Origin: Roseomonas mucosa ATCC BAA-692
GTDB lineage: Bacteria; Pseudomonadota; Alphaproteobacteria; Acetobacterales; Acetobacteraceae
Length of the DNA: 64,000 nt
Direction of reading: 5' to 3'
Assembly (NCBI RefSeq): GCF_000622225.1
Contig: NZ_JHWD01000003.1
Coordinates: 248,001-312,000, forward strand
In this document: piece after piece, positions 8,385 through 16,625 of the stretch
Layout: every line of letters starts with the position of its first letter
How positions within the stretch are numbered: position 1 is the stretch's first letter
Notes under the pieces: generated by a model
The model's input: only the letters and a program-made list of their open reading frames with translations
The model's database searches: none
Told to the model about the DNA's origin: nothing
Program-made: the position numbers and the translations under genes

Positions 8385-9685
8385 GCGTGGGCTCCTGGCG
8401 CGAGGGGTTCGACGCCGCACCACTCGGCCATGGTCAGCGCGATGGTGCGGGTGATGTCGTGCATGCTGGCGAGGCCGACGCTCTCGTCGATGCCGTGGAT
8501 GTCCTGCGCGTCGGGCCCGAAGACCGCCGTGGGCGTGTCCTGGTAGAGGGTGAAGAACCGCCCGTCGGTCAGCCCGGAGGCGGCGTAGTGGCGCAGTTCC
8601 TCGCCCGCCGAATCCGCGTAGTGGTGCTTGGCCAGGCGCACGATCTCGCTGTCCATGTCGAAGACGCAGCCCTCGGCGTGGAAGCCCTTGAACTCCAGCT
8701 TCACCTGCGTGCCGCGCAGCCGCGTGTCGGCGGCGAGCTTCGCCACCAGCGCCTCGATATCCGCCTTCGCCTGCGCCGCCGGATAGCCGACCATGACGCC
8801 GACCCGCAGCCCGACGCGCGCCCGCGTCGGCACGGAGGAGTTCCACTCCCCGCCCTCGAAGCTGCCCAGGTTGACGTTCACCGGATGGTTCACGCCGTGG
8901 AAGGAGGCATGGACCCGCTCGGCGCGGTTCATCTCCGCCTCGTAGTCCTTGAAGCCGGCGGCGATGATCCCGGCGGCCTCGATGGCGTTCACCCCGGCAT
9001 GCATCTCCCGCACATGGGTCGGGCGGCCGGTGACGGTGACCCAGGCCCAGATCACGCCGACCTCGGCGGAATAGACGGCGGCGAAGCCGGGGCCCGGCTC
9101 CGGGATGATCACCGCATCCGTGCGCGGCAGGGCGAGCATGGCGGCGAGCGCGCCGTTGCCGGTGCATTCCTCCTCGATCACCGCCTGCATCTGCACCTCG
9201 GCGGCGGGCTGCACGCCGGCCCGGCGCAGCGCCTCGAAGGCGGTGAGATAGGAGACGATCCCGGCCTTCATGTCGCCGGCGCCGCGCCCGTACATCCGCC
9301 CGTTCCGCACGTCCGGCTCATAGGGGGGCGTGACCCACAGGTCAGCGGCGCCTTCCGGCACCACGTCCACATGGCCCTGCAAGGCCAGGCTGCGGCCACG
9401 CTTCCCGCGGGGCGTGAAGACCGCCACGACATTGTCGCGCCCGTCATAAGGGATCAGCGGCGGTGAGAATCCTGGATGGTCCTTCAGGGCCGCCGGATCG
9501 GTCGGCACGCGGCGCGGGGCGAGGCCCAGCGCCTCGAAGTTGCGCGCCATCTCGTCGAGGGCGCCCTGCTCCTGGCCCAGCGTGGAGGGGCAGCGCACGA
9601 GGCGCGCCAGACGCTCCACGGAGTCCGCCTCCAGCGAAGCCACGGCGTCCAGGATCGCGCGGCGGAGGCCGGGGTCGAGCGTCAC
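8381..9685 (-). CDS. ArgE/DapE-type M20 deacylase
   Basis: A 434-residue metallohydrolase. Motifs: ALQGHVDVVPEG and YGRGAGDMKAG (bimetal site), VIEEECTGNGA (catalytic Glu), and HGIDESV near the end. This is the acetylornithine deacetylase / succinyl-diaminopimelate desuccinylase family, which removes an acyl group from an amino acid. The GTG start at 9685 is chosen because aggggcac lies eight bases before it and the next possible start upstream is far outside the family's N terminus. It is the first gene of the three-gene hydrolase operon. As an isolated operon member away from arg or dap genes it is probably catabolic. Confidence 0.85.
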   Translation of the reverse strand: MTLDPGLRRAILDAVASLEADSVERLARLVRCPSTLGQEQGALDEMARNFEALGLAPRRVPTDPAALKDHPGFSPPLIPYDGRDNVVAVFTPRGKRGRSLALQGHVDVVPEGAADLWVTPPYEPDVRNGRMYGRGAGDMKAGIVSYLTAFEALRRAGVQPAAEVQMQAVIEEECTGNGALAAMLALPRTDAVIIPEPGPGFAAVYSAEVGVIWAWVTVTGRPTHVREMHAGVNAIEAAGIIAAGFKDYEAEMNRAERVHASFHGVNHPVNVNLGSFEGGEWNSSVPTRARVGLRVGVMVGYPAAQAKADIEALVAKLAADTRLRGTQVKLEFKGFHAEGCVFDMDSEIVRLAKHHYADSAGEELRHYAASGLTDGRFFTLYQDTPTAVFGPDAQDIHGIDESVGLASMHDITRTIALTMAEWCGVEPLAPGAHA

Positions 9686-9929
9686 GGCTGGTGCCCCTGT
9701 CCATCGAGAAGGGATGCGGCGGTGCCGCCGACCAGGGACTGGGCCATCTTGCCTCCGGTGAATGCCGGGGGCGGAGGCTAGACCCGAAGCCATGGCGCCG
9801 GAAACACCGCGCGGCGCCGTTTTTCGGGCAACAAACAAGAGGATAGGGCCGGAAGCGCGGCAAATGCCGTGGGCGGTGCCCAAGTGCTCGGCAACCGGTT
9901 CGGGAGGAGGATTTCGGGGTGTTCGGGAA

Positions 9930-10006
9930 TGGTCGGAGCGGCGGGATTCGAACCCACGACCCCCAGTCCCCCAGACTGATGCGCTACCAGGCTGCGCTAC
10001 GCTCCG
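9930..10006 (-). tRNA. tRNA-Pro (anticodon GGG), CCA encoded
   Basis: The minus strand folds into a full cloverleaf. The acceptor arms cggagcg and cgctccg pair perfectly, the D arm reads agcgcagcctggtagcgc, the anticodon arm tcagt/actgg encloses loop ctggggg giving anticodon GGG, and the T arm is gtggg-ttcgaat-cccgc. The discriminator A is followed by CCA in the DNA (9930-9932). It reads CCC proline codons, plus CCU by wobble. No integrated element is seen beside it. Confidence 0.96.
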
Positions 10007-10093
10007 TGCGGAGGCCGTCTAGCATCGGCGCACCGCCCCGCCAAGCCCCCTGCCCCAAATGCTTCGCGGCGGCGGCGGAAAAGTGGTGGCCGG

Positions 10094-10507
10094 TCAGAAT
10101 TCCCGGCTGTTGCCGCGGGTGATGAAGCGGATGCGGGCGGCGATGGATTCCAGCTCCTCCAGGCATTCGGCCAGGAGGTCCTCGCGCCCGATCGGCGTTT
10201 CCGGCGCGGGCGGGTTCGCCGTGGACTCGGTGCCGCTGTCGCGCAGCAGGCGCTGCACGCCCTTGATCGTGTAGCCCTGGGTGTAGAGCAGGTCGCCGAT
10301 CCGCTTCAGCAGGGCGATGTCGTCCGGCCGGTAGTAGCGGCGGCCGCCGCCGCGCTTGAGCGGGCGCACCTGCGGGAACTTGCTTTCCCAGAAGCGCAGC
10401 ACGTGCTGCGGGATATGCAGGTCCTCCGCGACTTCGCTGATGGTGCGGAAGGCCGTGGGCGCCTTGCGCGGGCGGAGCGGGGTGTCTTCCATCACCTCAG
10501 AGGGCAT
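10094..10507 (-). CDS. MerR-family transcriptional regulator linked to ihfA
   Basis: A 137-residue protein with an N-terminal winged-helix DNA-binding domain: [25 protein letters not shown] followed by [27 protein letters not shown], the classic MerR signature. The C-terminal part is short and has no obvious metal-binding cysteines, so the effector is unknown. It starts at ATG 10507, which shares its A with the stop of ihfA (TGATG); a TTG one codon earlier is also possible. This ihfA-merR pair is widespread in alphaproteobacteria, and the regulator probably answers to a growth-related signal rather than a metal; that is an inference. Confidence 0.9.
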   Translation of the reverse strand: MPSEVMEDTPLRPRKAPTAFRTISEVAEDLHIPQHVLRFWESKFPQVRPLKRGGGRRYYRPDDIALLKRIGDLLYTQGYTIKGVQRLLRDSGTESTANPPAPETPIGREDLLAECLEELESIAARIRFITRGNSREF

Positions 10508-10842
10508 CAATAATCATCCTGGGAATCGGCCTCCCCGTCCGTGGGCGGGGCGTCGCCATTGATGCGTGCCTTGAGCACCTGGCTCGCCCGGAAGGACAGG
10601 ACGCGGCGGGGCGAGATCGGCACCTCGATCCCGGTCTTCGGGTTGCGCCCGACGCGCTGGGCCTTCTGGCGCACCGTGAAGGTGCCGAAGGCGGAAAGCT
10701 TCACCGGATGGCCCGCCGCGAGGCTGGCCGAGATCCGTTCCAGGACATCCTCCAGGAGCGCGGCGCTCTCGTTCCGGGACAGTCCCACCTGCGCGTAGAT
10801 CGCGTCTGCGAGATGCGCGCGCGTGACGGTCTGCATGCCCAT
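10507..10842 (-). CDS. ihfA: Integration host factor subunit alpha
   Basis: A 111-residue HU/IHF-family DNA-bending protein. The signature [20 protein letters not shown], ending the beta-arm, is intact, and the N terminus ([22 protein letters not shown]) matches IhfA rather than HU. IhfA pairs with IhfB to bend DNA sharply at promoters, origins and recombination sites. It has a 15-residue acidic tail, a little longer than in E. coli. A 241-base gap separates it from fabH upstream, so it could have its own promoter, while merR follows by a one-base overlap. Confidence 0.96.
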   Translation of the reverse strand: MGMQTVTRAHLADAIYAQVGLSRNESAALLEDVLERISASLAAGHPVKLSAFGTFTVRQKAQRVGRNPKTGIEVPISPRRVLSFRASQVLKARINGDAPPTDGEADSQDDY

Positions 10843-11083
10843 CCATACCCCGGGTTGCCCATGGAAATGGAGTGAAAACCGCCCCTTGGGCGAGCGTCAA
10901 CCACGAACGGGGATTCGGCACAACACTGCGGCACGGAAGCCACAGAAATGCCCGCGTCACGCAGAAGCGTGTGTGCGCCTTGCCTCGGCAAGAGGCGGCT
11001 GGCGTGAAAGGAGGGCGCATCGCCCCGTCCTGGCAGGGGGCGGCGACGGAGTCCGGTGCGGAAAGGCAGGCCGCGCAGGCGGG

Positions 11084-12046
11084 TCAGTAGCGCGCCAGCG
11101 CCGCGCCCCAGGTCAGGCCGCCGCCGATGGCCTCCATCAGCACCAGGTCGCCGCGCGCGATGCGGCCATCGCGCGTGGCCTCGGCCAGGGCCAGCGGGAT
11201 CGAGGCGGCGGAGGTGTTGGCGTGGCGGTCCACGGTCACCACCACCCGCTCCCGCGGCAGGCCGAGCTTCTTGCCCATGGCCTCGATGATGCGGAGATTG
11301 GCCTGGTGCGGCACCAGCCACTGCACGGCGGAACGGTCCAGCCCATTCGCCGCCAGGGCCTCGTCCACCACGGCGGCGAGCTTGGAGACGGCGTGGCGGA
11401 AGACCTCCCGCCCCGCCATGCGGAGCAGGCCGGGGCCGCCGGTGCTGCCGGCGCCGCCCTCGACATGCAGGATGTCGGCGAAGCGCCCGTCCGCATGCAG
11501 GTGCCAGGAGAGTAGGCCGCGATCCCCGTCCTCCGAGGCGCGCAGCACCGCCGCCCCGGCGCCGTCGCCGAACAGCACGCAGGTGCCGCGGTCTGACCAG
11601 TCCACGATGCGGGAATAGACCTCCGTGCCGATCACCAGCACGGTGCGCGCCTGCCCACCCCGCATCAGGGATTCCGCCATACCCAGGGCATAGACGAAGC
11701 CGGTGCAGGCGGCGGACAGGTCGAAGGCGATGCCGGACGGGGCGCCGATCGCCGCCTGGACCAGCGCCGCCGTGGAAGGAAAGGCGCTGTCCGGGGTCGA
11801 GGTGGCGACGATCACCGCATCCACCTCGGCAGCCGGGATGCCCGCCTGCTCCAGCGCCCGCAGGGCCGCCGCCGCGCCCATAGAGGAGGCCGTCTCCCCT
11901 TCCGCGGCGATATGCCGCCGGCGGATGCCGGTACGCTCGCGGATCCATTCATCCGAGGTGTCCAGCCCATAGGCCTGGGCCAGTTCCTCGTTGCTGAGGG
12001 CACGTTCGGGCAGGTAGCCGCCGGTCCCGGCGATGATGGCGCGCAT
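11084..12046 (-). CDS. fabH: Beta-ketoacyl-ACP synthase III
   Basis: A 320-residue condensing enzyme that joins acetyl-CoA (or another primer) to malonyl-ACP to start fatty-acid synthesis. The catalytic triad is visible: Cys114 in DLSAACTGF, His247 in VPHQANLRI and Asn277 in ANTSAAS. GDGAGAAVL is also present. Length is standard. It lies 14 bases after plsX in the usual plsX-fabH order, linking phospholipid acyl transfer with chain initiation. Family members differ in preference for straight or branched primers; this cannot be read from the sequence. Confidence 0.97.
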   Translation of the reverse strand: MRAIIAGTGGYLPERALSNEELAQAYGLDTSDEWIRERTGIRRRHIAAEGETASSMGAAAALRALEQAGIPAAEVDAVIVATSTPDSAFPSTAALVQAAIGAPSGIAFDLSAACTGFVYALGMAESLMRGGQARTVLVIGTEVYSRIVDWSDRGTCVLFGDGAGAAVLRASEDGDRGLLSWHLHADGRFADILHVEGGAGSTGGPGLLRMAGREVFRHAVSKLAAVVDEALAANGLDRSAVQWLVPHQANLRIIEAMGKKLGLPRERVVVTVDRHANTSAASIPLALAEATRDGRIARGDLVLMEAIGGGLTWGAALARY

Positions 12047-12060
12047 GGGCGGTCGATTCT

Positions 12061-13224
12061 TCAGCGGAGGGCGGTGGAGGAGAGGCCCGGGGTTTCGTGG
12101 CCGGGCGTGTCGCGACCCGGTTCTTGCTTGGACGCACCGTCAGGCGGGACGGCGGGGGGGCCGTCTTCCGGTGCGGCCGCCGCGGGGCCCCGCCGCAGCA
12201 GGGCGGCACCCTCGCGGATGCGTTCGTTGAAGCCGTGGCTCACCATGTCCAGCGCCACGTCCACGGCATGGGCGAAGCCCAGCGCGTCGGTGCCGCCATG
12301 GCTCTTCACCACCACGCCGTTGAGCCCGACCAGCACCGCGCCGTTATAGCGGCGGGGGTCCATGTAGTCGCGCAGCCGGTCCAGCGCCGGCCGCGCCAGC
12401 AGGTAGCCGATCCGCGCCAGGATGGTCGAGGTGAAGACCTGCTTCAGCAGCCCGCCCATCAGCTTCATGGCGCCCTCGCCCGTCTTCAGGGCGATGTTGC
12501 CGGTGAAGCCGTCCGTCACCACCACGTCGGTCGTGCCGGCGGTGATGTCGTGGCCCTCGACGAAGCCGCGGAAATTGGGGCCGAGATGGCTGTCGCGCAG
12601 GATCTCGGCGGCCTGGCGGACGCGCTCGTCGCCCTTCAGCTCCTCCGACCCCACGTTCAGCAGCCCGATGGTCGGCGCCGGCAGGCCCAGCACGGCGCGG
12701 GCGAAGGCATCGCCCATGACCGCGAACTCGGCCAGGTTGCGCGCGTCGTACTGGACGTTGGCGCCCAGGTCGAGCAGCACCACGTCGCCGCGTGCCGAGG
12801 GGCCGATCGCCGCCAGGGCGGGACGGTCGATGTCCGGCAGGGTCTTCAGCACGATCTTGGCCAGCGCCATCAGCGCGCCGGTGTTGCCGGCGGAGACGAC
12901 GCCCGCCGCCTCGCCGACCGCCACCGCGTCGATCGCCATGCGCATGGAGGAGCCCCGCACACGCAGCGCGGCGGTCGGCTTCATGTCGCCCGGGATGGCC
13001 TCGGCGGCATGGCGCAGGCTGCAGGCCCGCGCGGCGCGCGGACGGCGGGCCAGCAGGCCGGACAGCTTCGCCTCGTCGCCCAGCAGCAGAAACCGGGCCT
13101 CGGGGTGGCGTTCCGCCGAGAGCTCGATCCCGTCCAGCACGGCGTCGGGGGCGTTGTCGCCGCCCATCGCATCGATGGCGAGCGAATAGGCGGGCACGCG
13201 GCCCGCGATGGACCCTTCGGACAC
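12061..13224 (-). CDS. plsX: Phosphate acyltransferase PlsX
   Basis: A 387-residue peripheral enzyme that turns acyl-ACP into acyl-phosphate for glycerol-3-phosphate acylation. It opens with SLAIDAMGGDNAPDAVL, the family hallmark, and includes LLDLGANVQYDARNLAEFA and GFTGNIALKTGEGAMK. GTG start. The last 40 or so residues are a Pro/Gly/Ala-rich tail beyond the usual end of the fold. The gene is 26 bases after rpmF and 14 before fabH, the conserved rpmF-plsX-fabH operon. Confidence 0.96.
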   Translation of the reverse strand: MSEGSIAGRVPAYSLAIDAMGGDNAPDAVLDGIELSAERHPEARFLLLGDEAKLSGLLARRPRAARACSLRHAAEAIPGDMKPTAALRVRGSSMRMAIDAVAVGEAAGVVSAGNTGALMALAKIVLKTLPDIDRPALAAIGPSARGDVVLLDLGANVQYDARNLAEFAVMGDAFARAVLGLPAPTIGLLNVGSEELKGDERVRQAAEILRDSHLGPNFRGFVEGHDITAGTTDVVVTDGFTGNIALKTGEGAMKLMGGLLKQVFTSTILARIGYLLARPALDRLRDYMDPRRYNGAVLVGLNGVVVKSHGGTDALGFAHAVDVALDMVSHGFNERIREGAALLRRGPAAAAPEDGPPAVPPDGASKQEPGRDTPGHETPGLSSTALR

Positions 13225-13250
13225 GACAGGTCTCGCGGTGCCGTCGTGGC

Positions 13251-13454
13251 TCAGGTGCGGACCGCGGCCTTCAGGGCGTCGCCGGCCTGCACGACCTCAC
13301 GGCCGTCATAATGGCCGCAGGAGGAGCAGACATGGTGCGGGCGCTTCAGCTCGCCGCAGTTCGGGCACTCGTGATAGGCGGAGGCGGTGAGGGCCTCGTG
13401 GCTGCGGCGCATGCCGCGGCGGGAGGGCGAGACTTTCTTCTTAGGGACGGCCAT
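13251..13454 (-). CDS. rpmF: 50S ribosomal protein L32
   Basis: A 67-residue protein starting [19 protein letters not shown], diagnostic of bacterial L32. It is a zinc-ribbon (C+) form: CPNC and CSSC provide four cysteines. This matters because C- paralogues made under zinc limitation lack them; this is the zinc-containing version. It sits between the DUF177 gene and plsX. Confidence 0.97.
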   Translation of the reverse strand: MAVPKKKVSPSRRGMRRSHEALTASAYHECPNCGELKRPHHVCSSCGHYDGREVVQAGDALKAAVRT

Positions 13455-13600
13455 GGTCGCCGGGCCTTTCTAAAATGGCTTCTGCAAGAGCTGCATGAAT
13501 TGGGCGCGATCGACCGGAATCGATGCAAGCTGAGGGCGGGCCTCTACCACCCGCCCCCCCAGGAAGCAAGCCTGAAGCGGCCCCGCCTGGAGCCGTGCGG

Positions 13601-14113
13601 TCAATCGCCCCGCTTCAGGCGGCTCAGCGCGGAGAAAGGGGTGACGGGCTTGTCGCCCGCTCCTTCCGGCCCGAGTCCCGCTCCCGGAGCGCGTGGATAG
13701 GGGTCTAGGGACAGGGCGAGCTGCTGCGCCAGCGCCTCCCCGAGATCGAGCACGCCGTTCTCGGCCTCCACCTCGTCCGGACCTTCCAGGATGTCCTCCT
13801 CGTCGGGTTCGGAGGGCTCGGCGGCGGGGGGCGGCACGCGCCAGTCGATCTCCTCGTCGATCTCCTGCGGTACCGGCTCTAGCGTCACCACGCAGGCCTG
13901 GGTCACGCTGGCCTGCATCCGGCCGCGCACGGCGACATTGCCGCCGGCCTGCGGGGTGAGCGCCACCTTGGCCTCCAGCTTCCCCAGGGACAGCAAGCCC
14001 AGGCGGCGGGCCAGGGCCTCGCATTCCTCCGGCGTGGCGGCGAGGCTCTCGCGCTGGCCGGAGCGGGGGATGTTGGCCAGCACCACGGGCCGGGAAAACT
14101 CGTTCTTGGTCAC
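13601..14113 (-). CDS. DUF177 (YceD) family protein
   Basis: A 170-residue acidic protein of the DUF177 family, recognised by TQACVVTLEPVPQEIDEEID in the middle and by its place upstream of rpmF. YceD homologues are linked to accumulation of 23S rRNA and to ribosome large-subunit biogenesis in bacteria and plastids; the molecular action is not settled. Two glutamate/aspartate-rich stretches (about residues 95-125) are typical. It starts at GTG 14113, overlapping the stop of the chaperone gene by four bases. A 146-base gap precedes rpmF. Confidence 0.88.
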   Translation of the reverse strand: MTKNEFSRPVVLANIPRSGQRESLAATPEECEALARRLGLLSLGKLEAKVALTPQAGGNVAVRGRMQASVTQACVVTLEPVPQEIDEEIDWRVPPPAAEPSEPDEEDILEGPDEVEAENGVLDLGEALAQQLALSLDPYPRAPGAGLGPEGAGDKPVTPFSALSRLKRGD

Positions 14114-14688
14114 GTCTGGAACTCCAGCAGGTCGAGGCGGCCGGCGGCTAGATCGCCGATCCCCCGGGCCGAAAGGGCGGCGGCGATCCGGCAGGCGCGC
14201 GCGGCCAGCAGGGCCGGGGCGCCCTCCGGCGGCTCATCCCGCCAGATGTTGCGCGCCAGGACTGTTTCCAGGGGGGCTGTTTCCAGGGGGGGCGACTCCG
14301 CCGTCCCGTCCTGTGCCTTCCCCATGGCCTCCAGCGCCGCCTCATAGGCGCGTGCCCGGCCGTGGAAGGCCTCCCACATCGCCTTCACACGCCGGCCGAT
14401 GGACATGTCGCCCACGCCCATCTCCCGCAGGTTCAGGTCCATGTCGGCGAACATCGCGTCGAAGACCGCCTGGGCGAGTTCCCGTCCACGCGGGTCCGGG
14501 TCATGGCGCAGGCGGTGCACCAGCAGCGCCACATGCAGGGCGATGGCGTCGAAGCGCCCCTCCAGCGTGTCGGGCACACCGATCGTCCCGAACAGGCCCG
14601 GGGCGCGGGCCGCCGCCACGCTGGCGGTGTAGAGCTCGAAGCCCGCACGCTCGAAGGGCTTGCGCCGAAGGAGGCCGAGAAGGCCCAT
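14110..14688 (-). CDS. Ubiquinol-cytochrome c chaperone family protein (CBP3-like)
   Basis: A 192-residue protein of the CBP3/UQCC family. Recognisable parts are LFGTIGVPDTLEGRFDAIAL, LVHRLRHDPDPRGRELAQAV and MFADMDLNLREMGVGDMSIG. In mitochondria this family helps insert cytochrome b into the bc1 complex, and its bacterial relatives are confined mainly to alphaproteobacteria, consistent with the organism suggested. An exact 15-base tandem duplication (14262-14291) adds the repeated residues PLETA-PLETV in a variable region. It is the first gene of the block running to ihfA. Confidence 0.88.
   Translation of the reverse strand: MGLLGLLRRKPFERAGFELYTASVAAARAPGLFGTIGVPDTLEGRFDAIALHVALLVHRLRHDPDPRGRELAQAVFDAMFADMDLNLREMGVGDMSIGRRVKAMWEAFHGRARAYEAALEAMGKAQDGTAESPPLETAPLETVLARNIWRDEPPEGAPALLAARACRIAAALSARGIGDLAAGRLDLLEFQT
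14262..14291. repeat. Exact 15-base tandem duplication inside the CBP3-like gene
   Basis: The unit ctgtttccagggggg occurs twice back to back (14262-14276 and 14277-14291). Being a multiple of three it preserves the frame and gives a two-fold five-residue repeat in the protein. Confidence 0.9.
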
Positions 14689-14775
14689 ATTCTGTCCCGA
14701 TCACCGTTTCGAGGCTGCCCCGCCCGCTCAGCACCGTTGACCGGAGGGCAAGGCGGTGGCAATCCGCCCGACGAG

Positions 14776-15339
14776 ATGGCCCGCGCCCCCTCCCCAGTCA
14801 ATCGCCGCCCCTCGGGGCGATCCCGCCTTCTGCCAGCCGGCCGCGCCGGTCTCGCATTGGCCATGGCAGCACTGCTCGCCGTGCCCCTTGGTGGCTGCTC
14901 GGTCTTCGGCGCCCCGCGCGAGATCCGCGGCAACCGGGTGGACCCTGAGCAGCTCGCCCAGATCACGCCCGGGGTGCAGACGCGCCAGGACGTGACCGCG
15001 CTGCTCGGCTCGCCCAGCGCCACGGGGACCTTCGACCCCAACGAGTGGTACTATATCAGCGAAGTCACCCATATCCGCCCGGCCCAGATGCCGGGGGTCA
15101 GCGATCAGCGCGTCGTCGCCATCACCTTCGACCAGGGTGGCGTGGTGCGGAACATCCGCGAGCTGACCGACAAGGACAGGAACAACGTCTCCTTCGTGTC
15201 GCGCGAGACCCCTTCGCCCGGCACCGAGCGCAGCGTGCTGCAGCAGCTCTTCGGCAATATCGGCCGCTTCAACGGCGCCGGTGGCTCCATGGGCTCCGCC
15301 ACCAGCGACCAGGGTCCCGGCGGCGGACCGGGCCGCTAA
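14776..15339 (+). CDS. bamE: Outer membrane assembly factor BamE (SmpA/OmlA domain lipoprotein)
   Basis: A 187-residue lipoprotein. The N terminus is basic and hydrophobic and ends in the lipobox LGGC, so it is lipidated and anchored to the outer membrane. The mature part has the BamE fold sequence: VDPEQLAQITPGVQTRQDV, then LLGSPSATGTFDPNEWYYIS and a C-terminal strand. BamE supports the BAM complex that inserts beta-barrel proteins. It is encoded divergently from the CBP3-like gene, with 87 bases between. The C-terminal 40 residues are Gly/Ser-rich and presumably disordered. Confidence 0.92.
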   Translation: MARAPSPVNRRPSGRSRLLPAGRAGLALAMAALLAVPLGGCSVFGAPREIRGNRVDPEQLAQITPGVQTRQDVTALLGSPSATGTFDPNEWYYISEVTHIRPAQMPGVSDQRVVAITFDQGGVVRNIRELTDKDRNNVSFVSRETPSPGTERSVLQQLFGNIGRFNGAGGSMGSATSDQGPGGGPGR

Positions 15340-15364
15340 GGCCCCCCCCGCAGCCACCAGCGCG

Positions 15365-15391
15365 CCCGCGGCCGGCAGGAGCCGGCGCGGG
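15365..15391. terminator. Stem-loop between convergent bamE and the MFS gene
   Basis: Arms cccgcg(g)ccggc and gccggcgcggg form an 11-pair stem with one bulged G and an agga loop. It lies between two convergent genes and could serve both; it is followed on the plus strand by tccccttggttt rather than a clean T run. Confidence 0.5.
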
Positions 15392-15407
15392 TCCCCTTGG
15401 TTTCCGC

Positions 15408-16625
15408 TCAGGCCAGGGCTGGGCGGGTCGCGGACACCCGCCACAGCGCCAGGGCCAGCGCCGGCAGCAGCAACAGGTTCACCGCCTCCCAGCCCAGCCA
15501 TTCGTGCAGCAGGCCGGAGCCCAGGGCGGTGCAGGCCACCGTGCCGAAGACGATGCAGTCGTTGACCGCCTGCACCCTGAAGCGCTCCGCCGGGGCATGG
15601 CTTTCGCCCAGCAGGTTGGTGGCGCCCACGAACATGAAGTTCCAGCCGATCCCCAGCGCGACCAGCGCCAGGGAGAAATGCGCGAACTGCCGCCCCGCCA
15701 GGCTGGCCAGCACGCAGGCCGCCGTGAGCGCCACGCCCCAGAGGATCACCCGCCGCGCGCCGAAGCGCGCGATCAGCCGCCCCGTGACGAAGCCGGGCGC
15801 GAACATCGCCAGCGAGTGGAGCTGGATGACCGTGGTGCTTTCCCCGATCCCGAAGCCGCAGAGCATCATCTCCAGCGGGGTGGAGGTCATCACGAGGTTC
15901 ATGGTGCCGTAGGCCACGGCGGCGGTCAGCGCCGCCGTCACGAAGGCCGGGCGGGCCAGGATCTCCGCCACGCGCAGCGCGGTCTTCGGCCGGGGCGGCG
16001 GCGGCGGCAGGCGGGTGAAGGCCAGCAGCGCGAGGCAGCAGAGCGGCAGCAGCGACAGGGTGAGGTAGGTGCCCAGGAAGAGCACCGGCTCCAGGAGGCC
16101 GCGCGTGTGCTTCACCAGCTCCGGCCCCAGCGCGGCGGAAAGGATGCCGCCCGCCATGACGAGGCTGATCGCCCTGGGGCGATAGGCCGGGGTGGCGACC
16201 TCGGCGGCGGCGAAGCGGTAGTGCTGCGCCACGCCGGCGCCCAGCCCGGCCGGGACGGAGGCCAGGCAGTAGAGCAGGAAGTCGCCCCGCCAGACGCCCC
16301 AGGCGAAGGCCAGCGCCCCGGCGAAGGACAGCAGCGCCCCGATGACGAAGCCCGGGCGGCGGCCGAGGCGGGCGAAGACCATCCCGGCCGGGATGGAGGC
16401 GGCCATGGTGGCCAGCATCTGCAACGCCATCGGCAGGGTGGCGAGCATCTTGTTGGGCACGAGGCTGTAGCCGATCAGCGCCGACATCGCGACCTGCCCC
16501 ACCACGGCCGCGTTGCTCAGCGCCTGGCAGAAGAAGAGCAGGCGGATGGTGCGCCGCATCCCGGCGGGCTCCTCCCCCGGCATGGCCAGGGGGGCCGTGG
16601 CTCCGGCGGGCTGCGCTGCGCTCAT
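15408..16625 (-). CDS. MFS transporter
   Basis: A 405-residue integral membrane protein with about 12 predicted hydrophobic segments. The loop between helices 2 and 3 carries GMVFARLGRRPGF, the major-facilitator signature, and GRLIARFGARRVIL is its second-half echo. The substrate is unknown. Start ATG 16625 shares its A with the stop of thiL (TGATG), so it is the last gene of the riboflavin-thiamine operon. This placement suggests, but does not prove, a vitamin or precursor transporter. Confidence 0.87.
   Translation of the reverse strand: MSAAQPAGATAPLAMPGEEPAGMRRTIRLLFFCQALSNAAVVGQVAMSALIGYSLVPNKMLATLPMALQMLATMAASIPAGMVFARLGRRPGFVIGALLSFAGALAFAWGVWRGDFLLYCLASVPAGLGAGVAQHYRFAAAEVATPAYRPRAISLVMAGGILSAALGPELVKHTRGLLEPVLFLGTYLTLSLLPLCCLALLAFTRLPPPPPRPKTALRVAEILARPAFVTAALTAAVAYGTMNLVMTSTPLEMMLCGFGIGESTTVIQLHSLAMFAPGFVTGRLIARFGARRVILWGVALTAACVLASLAGRQFAHFSLALVALGIGWNFMFVGATNLLGESHAPAERFRVQAVNDCIVFGTVACTALGSGLLHEWLGWEAVNLLLLPALALALWRVSATRPALA

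Noticed and set aside
9794-9824. Hairpin ggcgccg/cggcgcc followed by gttttt on the plus strand
   Set aside because: It looks like an intrinsic terminator on the plus strand, but the genes on both sides read on the minus strand, so no transcript to end is apparent.
9930-10006. tRNA-Pro as a phage or island attachment site
   Set aside because: No repeated tRNA end, integrase or foreign genes are seen in the flanks.
10843-11083. A small gene or RNA between fabH and ihfA
   Set aside because: Frames in this gap lack a ribosome site and protein-like composition; only a short cttgc/gcaag hairpin is visible.
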